Shown here in pieces: positions 59,290-64,000 of a stretch of DNA of 64,000 nucleotides (the stretch's first letter is position 1; each line of letters begins with the position of its first letter). The position numbers and the translations under genes are program-made. The stretch spans positions 124,001 through 188,000 of the forward strand of contig JARJHS010000008.1 in the NCBI GenBank assembly GCA_029269725.1. Direction: 5' to 3'. The notes under the pieces were generated by a model. That model was not told the DNA's origin, made no database searches, and was given only the letters and a program-made list of their open reading frames with translations. The stretch comes from Pollutibacter soli (GTDB lineage: Bacteria > Bacteroidota > Bacteroidia > Chitinophagales > Chitinophagaceae).

Positions 59290-59316
59290 CACTGCCCTCT
59301 GCCTACTGCCCTGTTC
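59290..59316. repeat. short heptad array, ACTGCCC family
   Basis: CACTGCC, CTCTGCC, TACTGCC, CTGTTCA, about 20 nt after the cytochrome c stop. Confidence 0.55.
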
Positions 59317-59362
59317 AAAATTGACACAAACCTTTCAACAACATTCAAACATTTCCTCTTTC

Positions 59363-60502
59363 ATGAAGCGTGTTCTGTTTATCGATCGTGATGGTACCAT
59401 TGTAAAAGAAGCTCCCCCGACATATCAGCTGGATTCCTGGGAAAAATTGCAATTCTATCCCGAAGCATTTTATTATTTATCGCAGATAGCAAGGACGATG
59501 GATTATGAACTGGTCATGGTGACTAACCAGGATGGATTAGGTACTTCATCATTTCCTGAGGCTGATTTTTTACCCCTGCATGAACATATCATCCGTTCAT
59601 TTGAAAGCGAGGGCGTTCATTTTTCTGAAGTGTTTATCGACAGAACTTTTCCAAAGGATAATGTACCAACGCGCAAGCCTGGCACCGCCATGTTGACGAA
59701 GTACATCAACAATCCAAATTATGATATTGAAAATTCATTTGTAATAGGTGACAGAATAACAGACGTACAACTCGCGAAAAACCTGGGATGCAAAGCGATC
59801 TGGATGAACCAGGACGCATCATTGGGAGCCGCAGAAATCAGCAGTAAGCAGGACGAACTGAAAGAAGTGATTGCGCTTGAAAGTCCAAACTGGAAGGAAA
59901 TATTTGAATTCCTGAAACTTGGCTTGAGAAAAGTAACCCATCAGCGGAATACATCAGAAACAAAAATTAAGGTAGATCTTAATCTTGACGGTAACGGTCA
60001 GGCGAAGATACATACCGGTCTAGGTTTTTTTGATCATATGCTTGATCAGATAGCGCGACATGGTAAGCTCGATTTAACTATTGAAGTGAAAGGCGATCTG
60101 CATATTGATGAACATCATACCATCGAGGATACGGGCATTGCGCTGGGTGAGTCATTTGCAATGGCGCTGGCCGACAAGCGCGGACTTGAGCGTTATGGAT
60201 TTTCTTTACCTATGGATGACGCTGAAGCAACAGTATTGATCGATTTTGGCGGCAGGGCATGGATCGTGTGGAATGCGGAATTCAAAAGAGAGAAAATCGG
60301 TGAGATGCCCACGGAAATGTTTTTTCATTTCTTCAAATCTTTCAGTGATGCCGCAAAATGCAATCTGAATATTTCCTGCAAAGGTGACAATGAACATCAT
60401 AAAATTGAAGCCATTTTCAAAGCATTTGCAAAAGCCATCCGGATGGCTGTAAAGCGTGATCCTATCAGTAATTATCTTCCTTCAACAAAAGGTGTTCTTT
60501 AG
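59363..60502 (+). CDS. hisB: bifunctional histidinol-phosphatase/imidazoleglycerol-phosphate dehydratase
   Basis: A 379-residue fusion. Residues 1-165 are a HAD-type histidinol-phosphatase ([20 protein letters not shown] with the nucleophile Asp, [48 protein letters not shown]). Residues 185-379 are the IGP dehydratase with manganese/histidine motifs [33 protein letters not shown] and [20 protein letters not shown]. This is the enteric-type bifunctional arrangement. ATG 59363 is the natural start. Genes hisH, hisA, hisF and hisI do not follow, so the remaining pathway is elsewhere. Confidence 0.97.
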   Translation: MKRVLFIDRDGTIVKEAPPTYQLDSWEKLQFYPEAFYYLSQIARTMDYELVMVTNQDGLGTSSFPEADFLPLHEHIIRSFESEGVHFSEVFIDRTFPKDNVPTRKPGTAMLTKYINNPNYDIENSFVIGDRITDVQLAKNLGCKAIWMNQDASLGAAEISSKQDELKEVIALESPNWKEIFEFLKLGLRKVTHQRNTSETKIKVDLNLDGNGQAKIHTGLGFFDHMLDQIARHGKLDLTIEVKGDLHIDEHHTIEDTGIALGESFAMALADKRGLERYGFSLPMDDAEATVLIDFGGRAWIVWNAEFKREKIGEMPTEMFFHFFKSFSDAAKCNLNISCKGDNEHHKIEAIFKAFAKAIRMAVKRDPISNYLPSTKGVL

Positions 60503-60649
60503 GTGTGAATGTGCGGAAAATATTACACACTAACACCGGGCTTTTATTATCTACATTCGATGGTAAATAACAAATCTGAGGCATAGACGTTTTTTGTTTG
60601 ATATTTCTCAATCAATGCTGAAAACCATCCGTTCTTCCTTACCACCACT

Positions 60650-61804
60650 ATGATGCAGCCTGAAGGCAAGAAGAAAGTGTATTTTCCTAATCTTAATGGA
60701 ATACGGTTCATTGCTGCATTCCTGATCATCCTCCATCATGCTGAATTATTAAAATTCTCTGCCGGGCTACCAAATTATTGGGAGGCATATCCTTTTTTTG
60801 AAATGATCGGCAAGCAAGCTGTTGTATTATTTTTTGTTCTCAGCGGATTTCTGATCACCTATCTCTTACTTGCCGAAGAACATTTTTTTAAACGAATCAG
60901 CATTAAAAATTTTTACGTTCGAAGAATACTCAGGATATGGCCTCTGTATTTTCTGATTATCGGGCTTGCTTATTTTGTTCTGCCCAATATCCCGGCAATG
61001 GTAATTCCGGGGCATGAGAAGCAGGTGTTGTACCAGCAACTGGGATTGAAATTGGTTTTATATGTTTTCTTTCTTGCCAACCTGGTACTGGCAAAGTTTG
61101 GCATCGATCCCTATGTGTCACAGACATGGTCAATTGGAACGGAAGAGCAATTTTATCTCGTTTGGCCTGTATTCCTGAGCAAAGTCAAAAGGAACAGACT
61201 TGCTATCATGTTCACGGTAATCTTCTTATACATGGCGATGGAAAGATTGCTTGCTTCATCCATTTCTGATCACTGGCCGCAAATTGATGTACTGCGATCT
61301 TTTTGGTTATTGTTCAATATCGACTGTATGGTGATTGGTGCCGTTTTCGCCGTACTGTTATTCAGGAACCACAGCCTATTACGATGGCTGATGCAGCCGG
61401 TATTTTTTTATGTCGTGTTATCAATTACGTGCCTTTTATTGATCCTCGGTATAAGACTGCCGGTATTTCAGAATGAATTTTATGCAATTCTATTTGGAGT
61501 GATTATTCTCAATTTCGCTGCGAATAAGAGAAACCGTATATCGCTGGAAAATCGGGCATTTAATTTTCTTGGCAATATTTCTTACGGAATGTACATGTTC
61601 CATCCCATTGCGATATTACTTGCATTTGGCATCTGTACTTCTACCGGGATGATGAGAAACATGACTTTCTACCCATTGAGTGTTCTGCTCACGATTTTGT
61701 TTGCTGCAGTTTCCTATTATCTTTTCGAAAGGCATTTCCTCAAACTAAAAGAAAAGTTTTCTTCAATTGTGAGTGGAAATTTTTTTCGCAGAAATGCTGG
61801 ATAA
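60650..61804 (+). CDS. acyltransferase 3 family membrane protein
   Basis: A 384-residue protein with about ten membrane helices. The signatures of acyltransferase family 3 are present: NLNGIRFIAAFLIILHHAEL with the conserved R and catalytic-type His near residues 19 and 29, VLFFVLSGFLITYLLLAEEH, KNFYVRRILRIWPLYFLIIG and QTWSIGTEEQFYLVWPVFLS, with a late ISYGMYMFHPIAILL. Such proteins O-acetylate surface polysaccharides or antibiotics using acetyl-CoA. Acceptor unknown. Two Met codons begin it (60650, 60653). It is convergent with the glycosidase gene. Confidence 0.93.
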   Translation: MMQPEGKKKVYFPNLNGIRFIAAFLIILHHAELLKFSAGLPNYWEAYPFFEMIGKQAVVLFFVLSGFLITYLLLAEEHFFKRISIKNFYVRRILRIWPLYFLIIGLAYFVLPNIPAMVIPGHEKQVLYQQLGLKLVLYVFFLANLVLAKFGIDPYVSQTWSIGTEEQFYLVWPVFLSKVKRNRLAIMFTVIFLYMAMERLLASSISDHWPQIDVLRSFWLLFNIDCMVIGAVFAVLLFRNHSLLRWLMQPVFFYVVLSITCLLLILGIRLPVFQNEFYAILFGVIILNFAANKRNRISLENRAFNFLGNISYGMYMFHPIAILLAFGICTSTGMMRNMTFYPLSVLLTILFAAVSYYLFERHFLKLKEKFSSIVSGNFFRRNAG

Positions 61805-61811
61805 AAAACCA

Positions 61812-61900
61812 GGACACAGGGTTTACTGCCCCCGCTTATCCAGGTCCCCCGAACTGAATAAGTAAAAACTGTGTGTAACGGGTGGTAAACCGCTGTGTCC
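61812..61900. terminator. long imperfect inverted repeat between convergent genes
   Basis: GGACACAGGGTTTAC pairs with GTAAACCGCTGTGTCC, a stem of 15 bp with one bulged base and a 58-base loop. It lies between the convergent acyltransferase and glycosidase genes. Confidence 0.6.
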
Positions 61901-61918
61901 CGGCGATTGGTATTTTAT

Positions 61919-63679
61919 TTATTCCTTATCTATTACTGTGAACACTGCGCCAAGTGCAGGTACTGTTACTTTGATTCCATTCAATGTATTTGACGCATTT
62001 GCTTTTATCAAAGTAAAATTATCGGGTCCGCCAGCCGATATGGTTGGCCCGGTTCCGTTGATCAACACCTTTGCAGAAAATTCACCATTGTCATTTCCAC
62101 CTTCCAGCGTGTAGTAATAAAACCGGGTTCCCTTTCTGAAATTTTTCGTTTTTATTTCTACTGTTATGGCTGATTTTGATGTATTCAACAAACTGACAGC
62201 TGCCTGGCCTGACGTATAGGTGGATGCATATGCACGAAGTGCTGTATTACCAATTATCGGTGCAGGCACTAACCTGTCGCCAAGAAACTGCTGCAAATAG
62301 TACAGGTAATAATAGGAAGGACGGGCCGTCCATTTAGGAACTCCCGGTTCATTGCCATCACTAAAGAGTCCGTGATCATTTCCGTTTTCCCAACCATTCA
62401 AAAGATCCCACCGTGCAGCAAAACCGTAACCTGCTTTTAATGATTCACCCAAAACAATTGCTGCAAACAAGCCACTCACATTGGATACCTGCTGTTTTGA
62501 ATCCTTCGCCCACATATTGTATTCTGTGAGTGCAATTGGTTTTACAGATGCAGAACCCAATCCGATATTGGTTTTTGCAAGATTGATCATTTCACCGGGA
62601 ACTGTAGTCGCTGCATTCAGTATCGTTAACGCTGTAGAATTTTCGTTGTATGGCGTGAAATAATTATGTACGATATAGAAATCAGCATTATCACCGATGC
62701 CATTGAATAAGCCGCTGTTCCATGTTTTTACTGCATTGGATTGCCATGATTGTGGGGCTGACTCATACATGGTCGCGCCGATATAAATTGTTTTCCCTGT
62801 TTCAGAAGCCGCTTTTCGCATCGAATCAGCAAACACCTGGAAGTGTTGACCATACAACTGACCTGTTACATATTCTGGTTGTCCATCTTTATTTTTTGAT
62901 ACATCAATTCGGTATCCCCATTCCCATTCCCCGTAAGTTTCATTGCCTATTTCCCAATAAGTAGTTCTTCCGTTATCATATCTTACCCAATCAGCTGCAA
63001 GATGTGCGGCAGTTGCTACCGGATTTTCGCTTGTACCATACCGTGCGTATCCATAGTTTACGGTTATCATTCCACGGTTACCTGTTTGTTGGAGAACAGA
63101 GTAATAATTGTCCAGCGAAGCGGACCAGTTATTATTTGTTCTTCCATACCAGTAGCCAGGCGCTTTTATCACGCCATTGTTATCCATGATCTCAGCAGGA
63201 GCATCAGCTGGTGGAGTATTCTCCGGTTGATTCCAGAAATAAACATCACTGCAGGATCCGCATGGCCAGCGAATAATATGAGGGTGTAAAGTGGTGAGCG
63301 CTGTAAGTAGTTTTGGTTCTGTTACCATCGGTGTCATCCACGTATTGGCATTGTGACTGAATACCGAAAGCGGAATTTTTGAAATGATGGAAGATGCATC
63401 AATCGTAACGGTATTTGCTGTTGCTGTTGAAACCGCTGACACTTCTGTGTATGCTGGTGCCACAAAATTTTTAGGCTGCCAATCGTTAAGGAAAAATCCC
63501 ATCGTTTTGGAAACAGCCGGATCTGTAACCGGTCTTACAACTGTAGTGTCTTTATTGCCGGGTTCTTCGCCTCCGGGCCCTGGGTCAGGGTTTGCAGGAC
63601 TTTTTTTACATGCGCCGACAATCGACAAGACAGTAGCGAGGAAAACTGCGGTTATGCAGCAACGTTTGAAAAAATTCAT
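61919..63679 (-). CDS. clan GH-A glycosidase lipoprotein (GH51-like, arabinofuranosidase-type)
   Basis: A 586-residue lipoprotein. CCITAVFLATVLSIVGACKK is a signal with lipobox cysteine near residue 24, followed by a Pro/Gly/Asn linker. The catalytic (beta/alpha)8 barrel (about 100-480) has PHIIRWPCGSCSDVYFWNQP, GMITVNYGYARYGTSENPVA, RTTYWEIGNETYGEWEWGYR with the acid/base Glu (G-N-E), FYIVHNYFTPYNENS and a nucleophile candidate in KPIALTEYNMWAKDS. A beta domain closes it. The layout is that of GH51 and related families; exact family and substrate are not certain. Upstream lies a terminator and the partial gene at the right edge. Confidence 0.85.
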   Translation of the reverse strand: MNFFKRCCITAVFLATVLSIVGACKKSPANPDPGPGGEEPGNKDTTVVRPVTDPAVSKTMGFFLNDWQPKNFVAPAYTEVSAVSTATANTVTIDASSIISKIPLSVFSHNANTWMTPMVTEPKLLTALTTLHPHIIRWPCGSCSDVYFWNQPENTPPADAPAEIMDNNGVIKAPGYWYGRTNNNWSASLDNYYSVLQQTGNRGMITVNYGYARYGTSENPVATAAHLAADWVRYDNGRTTYWEIGNETYGEWEWGYRIDVSKNKDGQPEYVTGQLYGQHFQVFADSMRKAASETGKTIYIGATMYESAPQSWQSNAVKTWNSGLFNGIGDNADFYIVHNYFTPYNENSTALTILNAATTVPGEMINLAKTNIGLGSASVKPIALTEYNMWAKDSKQQVSNVSGLFAAIVLGESLKAGYGFAARWDLLNGWENGNDHGLFSDGNEPGVPKWTARPSYYYLYYLQQFLGDRLVPAPIIGNTALRAYASTYTSGQAAVSLLNTSKSAITVEIKTKNFRKGTRFYYYTLEGGNDNGEFSAKVLINGTGPTISAGGPDNFTLIKANASNTLNGIKVTVPALGAVFTVIDKE

Positions 63680-63716
63680 AGAGGAATAGAATCTGTTATC
63701 TGTTTAATATGAGCCA

Positions 63717-63754
63717 GAAAAAATCCCCATGGAGATATTCCACGCCATGGGGAT
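63717..63754 (-). terminator. terminator of the partial right-edge gene
   Basis: Read on the minus strand: ATCCCCATGG, a 12-base loop, CCATGGGGAT and six U. It separates the edge gene from the glycosidase gene downstream. Confidence 0.85.
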
Positions 63755-63778
63755 CGGGCAGTAAAAGTCAGAGCCTGT

Positions 63779-64000
63779 TTATCTTAAACCAACATGATCG
63801 ATATACACTGTTCCCGTCCAGGCCTGGCACTGAAACGTGAGATCGGAGATCGTTGCCGGATTTCCAATCTGTGCTTTTGATAATTTATATTCAACCCATT
63901 TTCCTTCTTCTATGATGATCTCATAAGTAGATCCACCACTGGGTGCGAGATTGATTTTTTTACCTCCTGTACCTGGTGTTCCGTAAACCGAAAAGGTGAG
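63779..64000 (-). CDS. C-terminal end of a carbohydrate-binding-like protein (partial)
   Basis: The last 73 codons and the TAA stop of a gene cut by the right end of the window. It reads LTFSVYGTPGTGGKKINLAP, then STYEIIIEEGKWVEYKLSKA, then TISDLTFQCQAWTGTVYIDH and ends VGLR. This is a beta-sandwich end such as those of carbohydrate-binding modules or IPT/TIG-carrying SusE/F-type surface proteins (YIDHVGLR is typical). It lies upstream of the glycosidase gene in the same direction, so a saccharide-related locus probably continues beyond the edge. Confidence 0.7.
   Translation of the reverse strand, partial: LTFSVYGTPGTGGKKINLAPSGGSTYEIIIEEGKWVEYKLSKAQIGNPATISDLTFQCQAWTGTVYIDHVGLR

Noticed and set aside
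54858..60502. Reading the sugar dehydrogenase and cytochrome c genes as part of histidine synthesis
   Set aside because: Their domains have clear redox roles unrelated to histidine, and arrays on each side suggest insertion or rearrangement.

Overview
The window looks like chromosomal DNA of a member of the Bacteroidota, probably a Chitinophagaceae-like Sphingobacteriia relative. The evidence is a TonB-dependent receptor with a carboxypeptidase-like N-terminal domain, DUF5777 and PorT-like barrels, sigma/anti-sigma operons followed by surface proteins, many lipoproteins, a one-cysteine L36, rplQ followed by carA, and promoters of the TAnnTTTG (-7) type. No rRNA, tRNA, phage, IS or CRISPR was recognised. 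About 48 protein genes are supported, including one cut by the right edge and one short ORF missed by length filters (rpmJ).

Layout. 0-9 kb: FtsX-type ABC permease, TonB receptor divergent from an SMP-30 lipoprotein, GT39 glycosyltransferase convergent with rpe. 9-21 kb: TPR lipoprotein divergent from a PD40 protein, small membrane protein, 1203-residue PD40-amidohydrolase, CPA2 antiporter, a decayed four-helix-bundle (23S rRNA intervening-sequence) protein gene, phosphoesterase, homogentisate dioxygenase. 21.5-27 kb: infA-rpmJ-rpsM-rpsK-rpsD-rpoA-rplQ, then carA-aroQ. 27-40 kb: duplicated lipoproteins with an ECF sigma unit; an OB-fold/cytochrome c/YceI/DUF5777 operon; parvulin; SPFH plus a ribbon-helix-helix protein; an XRE plus membrane-protein pair; a second ECF sigma/anti-sigma/surface-protein operon. 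40-50 kb: two outer-membrane barrels, aconitase, PspC with two AraC paralogs, kdsA, L-threonine dehydrogenase. 50-64 kb: thioredoxin-fold proteins, fRMsr, GH16, the histidine genes hisG-hisD-hisC, a sugar dehydrogenase/cytochrome c pair, hisB, an acyltransferase and a GH-A clan glycosidase.

Regulation visible in the sequence: the histidine genes start with a complete attenuator (a leader peptide with four His in five residues, a terminator, and a mutually exclusive anti-terminator arm), behind a near-consensus Bacteroidota promoter. Clean palindromes sit in the promoters of the XRE pair and of the SPFH operon. Terminator-like hairpins occur inside the ribosomal alpha operon.

The most unusual signal is a set of at least 23 intergenic arrays that all have a 7-nt period but use about eight different heptamer families (for example AACGTAA, AAGAACT, AACGAGC, AGTAAGC, GTTGTCG). 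In most cases the array begins at or inside the stop codon of a gene. Convergent neighbours carry matching arrays, so that inverted pairs flank small non-coding islands, one of which holds the four-helix-bundle pseudogene. Two arrays belong to a roughly 290-bp dispersed repeat. I know of heptanucleotide STRR repeats in cyanobacteria, but not of a description of this stop-anchored arrangement here, and propose it as the candidate undescribed system.
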